From Microbacterium festucae (GTDB lineage: Bacteria; Actinomycetota; Actinomycetes; Actinomycetales; Microbacteriaceae): DNA of 64,000 bases. Below, in pieces: positions 18,851 through 28,300 of the stretch (its first letter is position 1; each line of letters begins with the position of its first letter). The notes below the pieces were generated by a model. It did no database searches and was not told the DNA's origin. It saw only the letters and a list, made by a program, of their open reading frames with translations. The stretch is from NCBI RefSeq assembly GCF_025421715.1, contig NZ_JAOEFC010000001.1, forward strand, positions 124,001 through 188,000. The letters run 5' to 3'. A program made the position numbers and the translations under genes.

Positions 18851-18890
18851 GCCGCCGCGGGCCGCCGCAGGCCGCCGCAGGCCGCCGCAG
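18851..18890. repeat. Tandem decanucleotide repeat, four units
   Basis: Unit GCCGCCGCAG, four copies with one base change in the first copy; a further CGCAG precedes them. It lies in the gap between birA and the carboxylase beta gene, about 95 nt before the latter's start. The unit length is not a multiple of three and no gene covers it. Confidence 0.8.
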
Positions 18891-18972
18891 GCGCGGAGGG
18901 TTGGAGGGAAGGCCACAGCGGATGGCCGCCGGCGTTGTGGCTTGTCGCCAACGTTCGCCGGAAGCGGCTCGC

Positions 18973-18978
18973 TAGGGT
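18973..18978 (+). promoter_or_regulatory. -10 element of the carboxylase beta gene
   Basis: TAGGGT, seven nt before GTG 18986; no ribosome-binding site is present. Confidence 0.6.
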
Positions 18979-18985
18979 GGAACGC

Positions 18986-20571
<1,586 letters not shown>

Positions 20572-20575
<4 letters not shown>

Positions 20576-20817
20576 GCGACGACGCCGCCGTCGACCCCGC
20601 CGACCCCGGGCGCATCGTCCGGGTCGACCTCGTGCGCGGCCACGCCGACGACGACGAACTCGCCGCCGTGGTCTCCGTCGCCACCGCCGCCTACCTGCAG
20701 GAGACCCGCGCCGCGGTGGCCGAAGAGCAGCCGCGCCGGTCGGCCTGGCAGATCACGGCGACCGCGCCGCGCCCGCCGCTGCGCCGCGACCTCGGCTGGG
20801 GCCCGCACTCGGCCTGA
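20572..20817 (+). CDS. accE: Acyl-CoA carboxylase epsilon subunit
   Basis: 81 residues starting at GTG 20572, overlapping the beta gene stop by four bases. It shows the family pattern: an acidic start, then [20 protein letters not shown] and a C-terminal basic part ending near [11 protein letters not shown]. Epsilon subunits exist only in Actinobacteria and raise the activity of the alpha-beta carboxylase complex. Sequence conservation in this family is weak, so the assignment rests partly on its place behind the beta gene. Confidence 0.88.
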
Positions 20818-20986
20818 CCACGCCCCGGGGGCGCGCGTCCGCCCGAGGCCCCGGGCGCTCAAGGCCCTCGGCGTGCTGGATCGGGGTCGCGAGCGACGGG
20901 CTCACGCGCCCCGAGCCCGTCGATCGGGACCCCGATTCCCTGCCGAAGGATGCCGGGGCTCGGCGCCCCCGAGGGAGGTCGGGCAG

Positions 20987-21115
20987 ATGTCCCCCAAAGT
21001 ACCTACAGACAAGAGCCTTCCCGCGGGCGAGACTATGAGAGCTGGAACGCTTCTGCGTTCGGCCGGCCATCGGTCTCCGGTGGCTCCGGCCCCTTGCGAG
21101 TCGGTTTTCGGGTAA
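20987..21115 (+). CDS. Possible small protein of 42 residues after accE
   Basis: ATG 20987 has GGGAGG eight nt upstream, an ideal ribosome-binding site, and the frame ends in TAA at 21113. The product starts MSPKVPTDKSLPAGETMRAG and ends PAPCESVFG, with no membrane segment. Third codon positions are much less GC-rich (AAA, GTA, ACA, CTT, AGA, GTT) than in any neighbour. The end of the frame overlaps a hairpin (21096-21123) and is followed by a GC-rich hairpin (21126-21158). Either a small protein with unusual codons or a structured RNA that happens to contain an open frame. I do not recognise a family. Confidence 0.4.
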   Translation: MSPKVPTDKSLPAGETMRAGTLLRSAGHRSPVAPAPCESVFG

Positions 21116-21125
21116 CCACTCGCGC

Positions 21126-21158
21126 GGCGAGGGGCGGGCGGCTTCGCCGCCCCTCGCC
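21126..21158. terminator. GC-rich stem-loop, possible terminator
   Basis: Arms GGCGAGGGGCGG (21126-21137) and CCGCCCCTCGCC (21147-21158) are perfect complements around a nine-base loop. A second small stem with a TTCG loop follows at 21164-21177. No T-run. It could end transcription from accE and the small ORF on one strand and from the sensor block on the other. Confidence 0.55.
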
Positions 21159-21291
21159 TTCCAGCGGCTTCGGCCGCAGCGGATGCCGGCGCGTGCGGCA
21201 TCCGGGCCCTCCGCCGATCCCGGCGAGAGCCCCGACGGGCGCGATGGGAGCGCCCCACCACGGACTCCCCCGCCGTCACCGCGGCACGCGA

Positions 21292-22368
21292 TCAGTCGCG
21301 GGCGGGACCCTCGGCATCCGGCGACGGCAGCACCGGCGTGGTGCGCTCGATCTCGTGCCACAGGTCGACGACGTCTTCGCCGTCGCCGCCGCGCGAGCGT
21401 CCGACGACCGTGACGGCCGTGTCGCCGTGGGTCGAGGTGCGCACGAACACCTGCTCCGACGACGCCGCCGCCAGCGCCTGCGCCAGCCGCGCGCGGATGA
21501 GTCCGAGCTCACTGCCGTCGAGGCCGTCGAGGCCGCCCTCGTCGGTGACCGACACGACCGCGCCGCGACGCCGCGCGGCGTCGAGCTGGGCGCGCACCTC
21601 GTCATCGAGCAGCCGCGAGGCGCGCAGCTCGTCGCGCAGCGCCCCTTCGGCCAGGTGGGCGCGCTGGCGCTCCGCGGGGTCGAGGCGTCCCTCGGCCTCG
21701 ATCACCCGGGCCAGCACCGGGCCGGCGATCGCCAGCGCCCGCTGCACCTGGGCGCGGCGTTCGCGCCGCCCGCCCTCCTGCGAGGCCAGCCATTCCGACG
21801 CGGCCCGCTGCAGCTGGGTGAGCTCGGCGGTGTCGCGCGCGGCGCGGCCGACGAGCCCCGTGACGAGGTTGGCCACCCCCACCCACAGCACGGCGCCGAC
21901 GGCGCCGAGCGACAGGGCGTCGGCGAGGCCGATCCACACGATCGCCTCGATGACCACGATCGCGACGCCGATCCACGCGAACACGGTGCGCCCGCGCACC
22001 ACGAGGATTGCCATCAGCGCGCCGATGCCGCCCAGGCTCCAGGTGGCGAAGCCCTCGAGGCGGGCGTCGGGGCCCACCGCGAACCACGTCGCGTTGGGCA
22101 CGAGCACGGCCACCCCGAGTGCCAGCAGCGCCGCCCACAGCGGCAGCAGCGAGCGGTGACCGAGGTCGCCGGTGACCGCCGCCGGCCCGGGGGCGCTGCC
22201 GTCGGGCCAGAAGATGCAGACGAGCGTCGTGATGAGGTAGCAGGCGAGTGAGGCGACGGCCACGAGCGGCTGGTCGACCGGCTCGGTCCACAGCAGGCCG
22301 CCCACGGTGAGGTACGCGGTGAAGGCGACGGCGAGCCACGACAGCAGCGGCCGGATGCCGCCGTTCAT
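21292..22368 (-). CDS. Membrane protein coupled to the two-component system
   Basis: 358 residues: about five or six membrane helices within residues 8-170, then a cytoplasmic helical region (residues about 180-270) rich in Glu and Arg, then a small C-terminal domain. The layout copies a sensor kinase without a recognisable phospho-acceptor His or ATPase motifs, so it could be a degenerate sensor or accessory protein. It starts at ATG 22368, four bases inside the kinase gene end (ATGA), so production is coupled. No family name can be given with confidence. Confidence 0.6.
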   Translation of the reverse strand: MNGGIRPLLSWLAVAFTAYLTVGGLLWTEPVDQPLVAVASLACYLITTLVCIFWPDGSAPGPAAVTGDLGHRSLLPLWAALLALGVAVLVPNATWFAVGPDARLEGFATWSLGGIGALMAILVVRGRTVFAWIGVAIVVIEAIVWIGLADALSLGAVGAVLWVGVANLVTGLVGRAARDTAELTQLQRAASEWLASQEGGRRERRAQVQRALAIAGPVLARVIEAEGRLDPAERQRAHLAEGALRDELRASRLLDDEVRAQLDAARRRGAVVSVTDEGGLDGLDGSELGLIRARLAQALAAASSEQVFVRTSTHGDTAVTVVGRSRGGDGEDVVDLWHEIERTTPVLPSPDAEGPARD

Positions 22369-23600
22369 GACGGCCTCACCCAGTCGAGGGTGACGACGGT
22401 GCCGGCGGCGCCGCTGCGGATCACCGCGCGGCCGGCCACGGCGGCCACCCGCGCGTGTATCGACCCGCGGATGCCCAGGCGGTCGTCGGGCACGGAGGCG
22501 GGGTCGAAGCCCGGTCCGCGGTCGGACACCCGGATGCCGAGGGTCCTCGCTTGCGCCCGCACCTGCACCTCCATGCCGGCCGCGCCGGCGTGCTGCACCG
22601 AGTTGGCGATCGCCTGCGTCGCGGCGAGCACCAGCGCACCGGCGACACGGCCGGGGATGCGCAGTCCGGTGTCCTCGCCGACCAGCTCGACGGTGAGCGC
22701 CACGTGGAAGTCGTCGAGGGCCGACTGCAGGCGGGCGACGACATCGGCGACCCCCACCGGCTCGTCCGACCCCTCCCCGGCATCCCGGTCGGCGTTGGCC
22801 AGGCGGGTCAGCGCCTCGCGGGCCATCGCGACGGCGAGGGTTTCCTCGCGCGGCGTCTCGGCCCGCTCACCGGCGATGAGGGCGGCCAGCACGCTGTCGT
22901 GCATGAGCGCCGCCACCTCGATGCGCTCCTTCTCCGCGGCATCCGCGGCCGCCGCCGCCGCATACGACGCGACGGTCTCGCGCCGGCTGCGGTCGATCTG
23001 GGCAGCCACCGAGCGCAGGATCATGCCGAGCGCGATGATGACGCCGGCGAGGATCATCGCGAACATGCCGTTGAGCAGCACCAGCACGAGCTGGTTCGGA
23101 TCGAAGCCCAGCTGCACCAGGCGGGCGATCACGAACAGCGCCGGAACGGCGACGGCCCAGACCATCTGCAGCGGCACCGCGAAGGCGAACACCGTCGCGG
23201 CGGAGGCCACGTTGAGCAGGTACCAGACCCACGGCGCGTCGACCCCCGGCTCGCGGCCCGCGGTGGCGAACGGCCACGCGATCAGCACGACCGGCAGCAC
23301 CACGGCGAACACGCGGCACGCCACGCGCACCGCCCGGCCGATCAGCAGCGCGGCGACCATGGCCACCAGCGGCACGAAGGTCACCACGAGCAGCACCACG
23401 TGCCACGTCGGGTCTTCCTGCCGCGAGTTGACCGCGTTCAAGAACGCCTGCAGGCCCAGCAGCGCCGACCCGGCGCCGACGACGACCTCGAGGATGCGCT
23501 CCATCCGCGCCCGGGTGAAGTTGGCGGCGCCTGCCGAGATGCCGCTGAGCGCGCGGCGCACGTCGGGGTCGATGAGCCCCGGGGCCGGTTCAGTGCTCAT
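22365..23600 (-). CDS. Sensor histidine kinase
   Basis: 411 residues. Five or six membrane helices cover residues 37-195. A helix follows with ALMHDSVLAALI, where His234 is the likely phospho-acceptor, as in NarL-partner kinases. The ATPase part has QAIANSVQHAG (N box), DRGPGFDP and LGIRGSI (G boxes). It senses an unknown signal, autophosphorylates and hands the phosphate to the response regulator encoded just upstream. Overlap of 11 bases with the regulator gene indicates coupled translation. Confidence 0.85.
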   Translation of the reverse strand: MSTEPAPGLIDPDVRRALSGISAGAANFTRARMERILEVVVGAGSALLGLQAFLNAVNSRQEDPTWHVVLLVVTFVPLVAMVAALLIGRAVRVACRVFAVVLPVVLIAWPFATAGREPGVDAPWVWYLLNVASAATVFAFAVPLQMVWAVAVPALFVIARLVQLGFDPNQLVLVLLNGMFAMILAGVIIALGMILRSVAAQIDRSRRETVASYAAAAAADAAEKERIEVAALMHDSVLAALIAGERAETPREETLAVAMAREALTRLANADRDAGEGSDEPVGVADVVARLQSALDDFHVALTVELVGEDTGLRIPGRVAGALVLAATQAIANSVQHAGAAGMEVQVRAQARTLGIRVSDRGPGFDPASVPDDRLGIRGSIHARVAAVAGRAVIRSGAAGTVVTLDWVRPS

Positions 23601-24246
23601 CGGGACTCTCGTCGACGAGTCCGTCCTCCATCGCCCGACGGAGGAGATCGACCTTGGTCGGAGCGGGGCGTCCCACCTCGACGTACTTCACGCGCACGCG
23701 CGTGATGTTCTCCTTCGCGGTCGAATAGGCGATGCCGAGTCGTTCGGCGACGGCCTTCAGCGGCAGGCCGGCGGCGTACAGGCGCAGCACGTCGCGCTCG
23801 CGCGCCGACAGCTGCGCATCGGCGAAGGCGCGGTCGCCCTCCACGGCGCTGGCCCACTCGACGTTGTCGAGCGGCTCGCCGCGGGCCACGACGCGGATCG
23901 CGCCGAGCACGTCGTCGGTGCGCGACGACTTGCTGATCACGCCGGCGGCGCCCGCCGCGAGCGCCTCGCGCACCGCAGAGGGGCGGTCGGCCACGCTGTG
24001 GATGATCACGGGCGAGCCGTCGCGGATGACACGGGTGACGTTCTCGGTGACGGTGCTGCCGTCGCCGAGGGTGAGGTCGAGCACCACGACGTCGGCGGGC
24101 TGCGAGGCCGAGTAGGTGCGCCACGCGAGATAGTCGCGCACCGTCGACCCCGAGAACACGACGTCCATGCCGCCCACCCGCGCGCAGGCGGACTCGAGTC
24201 CGAGGCGCACCGACTCGTGATCGTCGATGAGGGCCAAGCGCGTCAT
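23590..24246 (-). CDS. Response regulator, NarL/LuxR type
   Basis: 218 residues. Receiver domain with DD at residues 8-9, phospho-acceptor Asp57 in VVLDLTL and Lys in VISKSS. The C-terminal LuxR helix-turn-helix has LSARERDVLRLYAAGLPLKA and YSTAKENITRVRVKY. It acts as a DNA-binding switch for the partner kinase. ATG 24246 follows TAGGCT at seven nt; that hexamer lies within the last codons of the upstream RNA methyltransferase gene, so the module starts its own leaderless transcript. Target genes are unknown. Confidence 0.9.
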   Translation of the reverse strand: MTRLALIDDHESVRLGLESACARVGGMDVVFSGSTVRDYLAWRTYSASQPADVVVLDLTLGDGSTVTENVTRVIRDGSPVIIHSVADRPSAVREALAAGAAGVISKSSRTDDVLGAIRVVARGEPLDNVEWASAVEGDRAFADAQLSARERDVLRLYAAGLPLKAVAERLGIAYSTAKENITRVRVKYVEVGRPAPTKVDLLRRAMEDGLVDESPDEH

Positions 24247-24251
24247 GGCGC

Positions 24252-25598
24252 TCAGCCTAACGGCGAGAGGACGGCGACCGCCTCGACATGGTGTGAATGG
24301 GGGAACAGATCCAGCGCGCGCACCGAGCGGGCGGCGTAGCCGTGCCCCTGGAAGGTGCGCAGGTCGCGCGCCAGCGCCACCGGGTCGCACGCGACGTAGA
24401 CGACGTGGGCGGGATGCAGTCCCGCGAGCAGGTCGACGACCTCGCGCCCCACGCCGGCACGCGGCGGGTCGAGCACGACGACACCGGCCGACAGTCGGGC
24501 ACGCTGCGCGGCGGATGCCGAGGCGGTGAGCTCGGTGAGCCAGCGGTCGACCCGGCCGGTCTCGGCACGGGCGCCCACCCACTCCGCGAGGTTCTCCCCC
24601 GCGTGGTCGGTGGCGCGCGCGTCGGACTCGACCGACGTGAGCCGGGTGCCCGCACCGCCGAGGCCGGCGATGGCGGCGGCGAGCAGCCCGACGCCGCCGT
24701 AGAGGTCGAGGTGGTGCGCGGCGGGGTCGACGAGACCGTCGAGCGCGTCGCCGACGGCATCCGTCAGTGTGGTCGCCGCGAGGCGGTGCACCTGCCAGAA
24801 CCCGCCGGCGTCGACCTGGAACGGGCGCCCGGCGACCGTCTCGACGATCGTCTCGCGGGCGGCGGGGTCGGTGGGGACGCGGGAGGGTCCGCCGCGGCGC
24901 CGTCCGCGCGGGGCGGGGGCCTCGGCGCGCGGGATGGTGCGCACCCGCCCGTCGGCCGGCTGCACGAGGTCGAGGCGGCCCGGGTCGCCGCCGTGGCGGC
25001 GCAGGGCCGCGCGGGCGATCGCCGGCGTCGCCAGCGGCAGCTCGTCGACCTCGATGACCCGGTGGCTGCGCGCGGCGTACGGGCCGACGCGGCCCTCGGC
25101 GTCGACGTGCAGGCTGACGCGGGTGCGCCAGCCCAGCCCGTCGGCGCTCTCTTCGGCGAGCACCGTGCCGTCGGCATCCCGCGCCGGGTGGGCGGCCTCG
25201 ATCGTGACGGGCAGCTCGACGCCGCCGATGCGCTGCAGGGCGTCGCGAATGACCTCGGTCTTCAGCGTGCGCTGGTGGTCGAGGTCGATGTGGCCGAAGT
25301 CGGCGCCGCCGGGGCGCAGCTCGGGCGGCGTGTCGACGTCGGCCGGACGCCAGACGTGCGGCCGGCGGTGCGGCGACGCCGCGAGCACCTCGAGCACGTC
25401 GCCGCGCCAGAAGCTCGGCTTGCTGGTGTCGGTCAGCCGCACGCGCACCCGCTCGCCGGGGATCGCATCGGGCACGAACACGACCCGCCCCCCGCCGTGC
25501 TCGGGCGCGTCGGCGGCGGTGTCGGGCAGGCGCCCGACGAACACGCCGCCGTGGGCGACAGCGGTGACGTCGAGGTCGATGAGGTCTCCGGCATCCAT
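24252..25598 (-). CDS. TrmA/RlmD-type RNA (uracil-5-)-methyltransferase
   Basis: 448 residues. TRAM-like N-terminal domain (residues 1-70, with GRVVFVPDAIPGERV), central insert, and Rossmann methyltransferase domain with LDLYGGVGLLAAAIA, VVLDPPRAGVG and catalytic Cys in VYVACDPVALARDL. This is the only Cys in the protein, so the Fe-S cluster of RlmD is absent. It methylates a uridine in tRNA or rRNA; which one cannot be told. ATG 25598 has GGGAGAG seven nt upstream. A rare TTA codon sits near the end and forms part of the next gene's -10 element. Confidence 0.85.
   Translation of the reverse strand: MDAGDLIDLDVTAVAHGGVFVGRLPDTAADAPEHGGGRVVFVPDAIPGERVRVRLTDTSKPSFWRGDVLEVLAASPHRRPHVWRPADVDTPPELRPGGADFGHIDLDHQRTLKTEVIRDALQRIGGVELPVTIEAAHPARDADGTVLAEESADGLGWRTRVSLHVDAEGRVGPYAARSHRVIEVDELPLATPAIARAALRRHGGDPGRLDLVQPADGRVRTIPRAEAPAPRGRRRGGPSRVPTDPAARETIVETVAGRPFQVDAGGFWQVHRLAATTLTDAVGDALDGLVDPAAHHLDLYGGVGLLAAAIAGLGGAGTRLTSVESDARATDHAGENLAEWVGARAETGRVDRWLTELTASASAAQRARLSAGVVVLDPPRAGVGREVVDLLAGLHPAHVVYVACDPVALARDLRTFQGHGYAARSVRALDLFPHSHHVEAVAVLSPLG
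24254..24259 (-). promoter_or_regulatory. -10 element of the response regulator gene
   Basis: TAGGCT on the minus strand, seven nt before ATG 24246, inside the last codons (Leu TTA, Gly GGC, stop) of the RNA methyltransferase gene. Confidence 0.6.
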
Positions 25599-25664
25599 CC
25601 TCCGACTCTCCCACACCGCTCCCCGCGCGCCGCGCCCGGGGCGGGAGCGAAAGCTGCGGGTGGG

Positions 25665-25670
25665 TACGGT
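25665..25670 (+). promoter_or_regulatory. -10 element of maf
   Basis: TACGGT, six nt before ATG 25677. Confidence 0.5.
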
Positions 25671-25676
25671 GGGGGG

Positions 25677-26333
25677 ATGCGCGTGTGCCTCGCCTCCACC
25701 TCGCCCGCCCGTCTCATGCTGCTGCGGCAGGCGGGGATCGAGCCGGTGAGCCTGGCCCCGCAGGTCGACGAGGAAGCCGTGATCGCCGCGATCGAGTCGC
25801 ACGAGCAGCGCACGCTCTCCCCCGAGGAGCACGTGCTCGTGCTCGCCCGCCGGAAGGCCGCCGACGTCGCGGCGCGCCTGGCCGCCGACGAGCCGGGCTT
25901 CGACGGGCTGGTGATCGGCGGCGACTCGATGTTCGAGCTCGACGGCGAGATCCTCGGCAAGCCCCACACCCCCGAGGTCGCCACGGCGCGCTGGCACGCG
26001 ATGCGCGGCCGCACCGGGGTGCTGCACTCGGGGCACAGCGTGTTCCGCCTGACCCCCGGCGCCGCGCCGCGCGAGGCGCACGCCGTGGCCGCGGCATCCG
26101 TGTCGTTCGTCGCCGATGCGACCGACGCCGAGATCGCCGCCTACGTCGCCAGCGGCGAGCCGCTGCAGGTGGCCGGGGCCTTCACCGTCGACAGCCTCGG
26201 CGGGGCGTTCATCGAGCGGGTCGAGGGCGACCCCTCGACGGTCGTGGGCATGTCGCTGTCGACCGTGCGGGCCCTGGCGCGCGAGCTCGACGTCGTCTGG
26301 ACCGACCTCTGGAACACGCCGACGCATTCGTAG
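25677..26333 (+). CDS. maf: Maf family nucleotide pyrophosphatase
   Basis: 218 residues with the family opening LASTSPARLMLLRQAGI, the central GGDSMFELDGEILGKP and the C-terminal GAFTVDSLGGAFIERVEG. Maf enzymes hydrolyse non-canonical or modified nucleoside triphosphates to monophosphates and pyrophosphate, and affect septum formation in some bacteria. TACGGT lies six nt before ATG 25677. It sits between the carboxylase genes, the same arrangement as accD5-accE5-maf-accA3 in mycobacteria. Confidence 0.93.
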   Translation: MRVCLASTSPARLMLLRQAGIEPVSLAPQVDEEAVIAAIESHEQRTLSPEEHVLVLARRKAADVAARLAADEPGFDGLVIGGDSMFELDGEILGKPHTPEVATARWHAMRGRTGVLHSGHSVFRLTPGAAPREAHAVAAASVSFVADATDAEIAAYVASGEPLQVAGAFTVDSLGGAFIERVEGDPSTVVGMSLSTVRALARELDVVWTDLWNTPTHS

Positions 26334-26336
26334 CCT

Positions 26337-26369
26337 CCCGCACACGTTTTGTGCGTGATCTTGTGCGGG
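26337..26369. repeat. Inverted and direct repeat between maf and the carboxylase alpha gene
   Basis: CCCGCACA (26337-26344) and TGTGCGGG (26362-26369) are perfect complements separated by 17 nt. The interval also contains two near copies of TTGTGCG(T/G)GATC. It starts four nt after the maf stop and ends about 30 nt before the TAGGCT of the alpha gene, so it may be a terminator stem for maf or an operator. Confidence 0.55.
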
Positions 26370-26398
26370 TGATCCAAAGAGCACCCCTCCCGGCTCGG

Positions 26399-26404
26399 TA
26401 GGCT
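26399..26404 (+). promoter_or_regulatory. -10 element of the carboxylase alpha gene
   Basis: TAGGCT, seven nt before ATG 26412. Confidence 0.6.
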
Positions 26405-26411
26405 GGCATCC

Positions 26412-28193
26412 ATGCCCCAGACCCCCACGAGGCGGATCTCCAAGGTTCTCGTTGCGAACCGAGGCGAGATCGCCGTCCGCGTCATCCGCGCCGCCCGCGA
26501 TTCCGGCCGCGCATCGGTCGCCGTCTACGCCGACCAGGATCGCGACGCGATGCACGTGCGCCTCGCCGACGAGGCCTATGCGCTCGAGGGCGCCACGAGC
26601 GCCGAGACCTATCTGTCGATCGAGAAGATCCTCTCCGTCGCCCGGCGCTCCGGCGCCGACGCGGTGCACCCCGGCTACGGCTTCCTGGCCGAGAACGCCG
26701 AGTTCGCGCGCGCCGTGACCGCGGCGGGCATGGTGTGGATCGGCCCGTCACCCGAGGCGATCGAGGCCCTCGGCGACAAGGTCACCGCACGCCACGTGGC
26801 CGAGAAGGTCGGCGCCCCGCTCGCGCCGGGCACCCCCGGCCCGGTGCAGAACGCCGACGAGGTCATCGCCTTCGCGCGCGAATTCGGCCTGCCCATCGCC
26901 ATCAAGGCGGCCTACGGCGGCGGCGGTCGCGGCCTGAAGGTCGCCCGCGAGTTCGACGAGGTCGCCGAGCTGTTCGAGTCGGCCACCCGCGAGGCGATCA
27001 CGGCGTTCGGCCGCGGCGAGTGCTTCGTCGAGAAGTACCTCGACAAGCCGCGCCACGTCGAGACCCAGTGCCTGGCGGATGCCGAGGGCACGGTCGTCGT
27101 CGTCTCCACCCGCGACTGCTCGCTGCAGCGCCGCCACCAGAAGCTCGTCGAGGAGGCCCCCGCGCCGTTCCTCACCGAGGCGCAGAACCGCACCCTGTAC
27201 GAGGCGTCGAAGGCGATCCTCAAGGAGGTCGGCTACGTCGGCGCGGGCACGTGCGAGTTCCTCATCGGCGCCGACGGCACGATCTCGTTCCTCGAAGTCA
27301 ACACCCGCCTGCAGGTCGAGCACCCGGTCTCCGAAGAGGTCACCGGCATCGACCTCGTGCGCGAGCAGTTCCGCATCGCCGAGGGCGGCGTGCTCGACTA
27401 CGGCGACCCCGAGCCGGTCGGCCACTCGTTCGAGTTCCGCATCAACGGCGAAGACCCGGGGCGCGGGTTCCTGCCCCAGCCCGGTCGCATCCACCAGTTC
27501 AAGACGTTCGGCGGCCCCGGCATCCGGCTCGACTCCGGCGTCACCGCCGGCGACTCGGTCTCGGGTGCGTTCGACTCGCTCCTGGGCAAGATCATCGTCA
27601 CCGGCCGTGACCGCGCCGAGGCGCTGGAGCGCTCGCGCCGCGCGCTCGACGAGTTCGAGGTGGCGGGCATGCCGACGGTACTGCCCTTCCACCGCAAGGT
27701 CGTGCGCGACCCCGCCTTCACCGCCGAGGACGGCGTGTTCGGCGTGTTCACCCGCTGGATCGAGACGGAGTTCGTCAACGACATCGCGCCGTGGGACGGC
27801 GAGCTGGAGTCGCCCGAGCCGGGCGCCCCGCGCCACACCGTGGTCGTCGAGGTCGGCGGCAAGCGTCTCGAGGTGAGCCTGCCCGAGCGCATCACGCAGT
27901 CCACCGCCAAGGTCGGCCGCCCCGTCACGGCGCCGCCCGCGCGCCGTTCGCACGCGACGTCGGTGACCGCCGGCGCCTCGGGCGACGCGGTCACCTCGCC
28001 CATGCAGGCCACCATCGTCAAGCTCGCCGTCGAGGACGGTCAGCAGGTCGTCAAGGGCGACCTGGTCGTCGTGCTCGAGGCCATGAAGATGGAGCAGCCC
28101 ATCCAGGCGCACAAGGACGGCGTCGTCGGCGCGATCGACGCGAACCCGGGCACCACGGTGTCGGCCGGTCACCGCCTGCTCACCATCAGCTGA
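26412..28193 (+). CDS. accA: Acyl-CoA carboxylase alpha chain (biotin carboxylase plus biotin carrier)
   Basis: 593 residues. Biotin carboxylase domain at residues about 8-455 with [14 protein letters not shown], the ATP-grasp glycine loop [12 protein letters not shown] and [15 protein letters not shown] linker leads to a carrier domain (residues about 520-593) with EAMKMEQP, Lys559 being the biotin site. It carboxylates its biotin with ATP and bicarbonate, and passes the group to the beta chain. TAGGCT seven nt before ATG 26412 indicates a leaderless transcript. BirA (18,031) modifies Lys559. Likely serves several beta chains, as AccA3 does in mycobacteria. Confidence 0.96.
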   Translation: MPQTPTRRISKVLVANRGEIAVRVIRAARDSGRASVAVYADQDRDAMHVRLADEAYALEGATSAETYLSIEKILSVARRSGADAVHPGYGFLAENAEFARAVTAAGMVWIGPSPEAIEALGDKVTARHVAEKVGAPLAPGTPGPVQNADEVIAFAREFGLPIAIKAAYGGGGRGLKVAREFDEVAELFESATREAITAFGRGECFVEKYLDKPRHVETQCLADAEGTVVVVSTRDCSLQRRHQKLVEEAPAPFLTEAQNRTLYEASKAILKEVGYVGAGTCEFLIGADGTISFLEVNTRLQVEHPVSEEVTGIDLVREQFRIAEGGVLDYGDPEPVGHSFEFRINGEDPGRGFLPQPGRIHQFKTFGGPGIRLDSGVTAGDSVSGAFDSLLGKIIVTGRDRAEALERSRRALDEFEVAGMPTVLPFHRKVVRDPAFTAEDGVFGVFTRWIETEFVNDIAPWDGELESPEPGAPRHTVVVEVGGKRLEVSLPERITQSTAKVGRPVTAPPARRSHATSVTAGASGDAVTSPMQATIVKLAVEDGQQVVKGDLVVVLEAMKMEQPIQAHKDGVVGAIDANPGTTVSAGHRLLTIS

Positions 28194-28216
28194 GCGGCCA
28201 CCGCCCCACCAACGGC

Positions 28217-28254
28217 AGAGCGCCACCGATCCCTCACGGATCCGGTGGCGCTCT
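28217..28254. terminator. Bidirectional terminator-like hairpin
   Basis: AGAGCGCCACCG (28217-28228) pairs with CGGTGGCGCTCT (28243-28254); an inner ATCC/GGAT pair extends the stem to 16 bp with one bulge. It sits between the convergent ends of the carboxylase alpha gene and lpdA, so it can end both transcripts. No T-run on either side. Confidence 0.7.
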
Positions 28255-28300
28255 CTCGTGGGCGCAGGCGCGGCGACCGCCGTCGCACGGCGCGACGCGG

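Larger units (their letters stand above)
20818..21291. other. 474-bp region between convergent accE and the two-component block
   Basis: Holds the small ORF at 20987-21115, a 6-bp hairpin at 21044-21059 (GAACGC/GCGTTC), the hairpin at 21096-21123, two GC-rich stem-loops and nothing else I can assign. 20818-20986 and 21180-21291 show no gene; the frames there are shadows with no ribosome-binding site. Confidence 0.6.

Noticed and set aside
20818..21291. tRNA, tmRNA, SRP RNA or known riboswitch in the accE gap
   Set aside because: No cloverleaf, CCA end, tag-peptide region or riboswitch core could be found on either strand.
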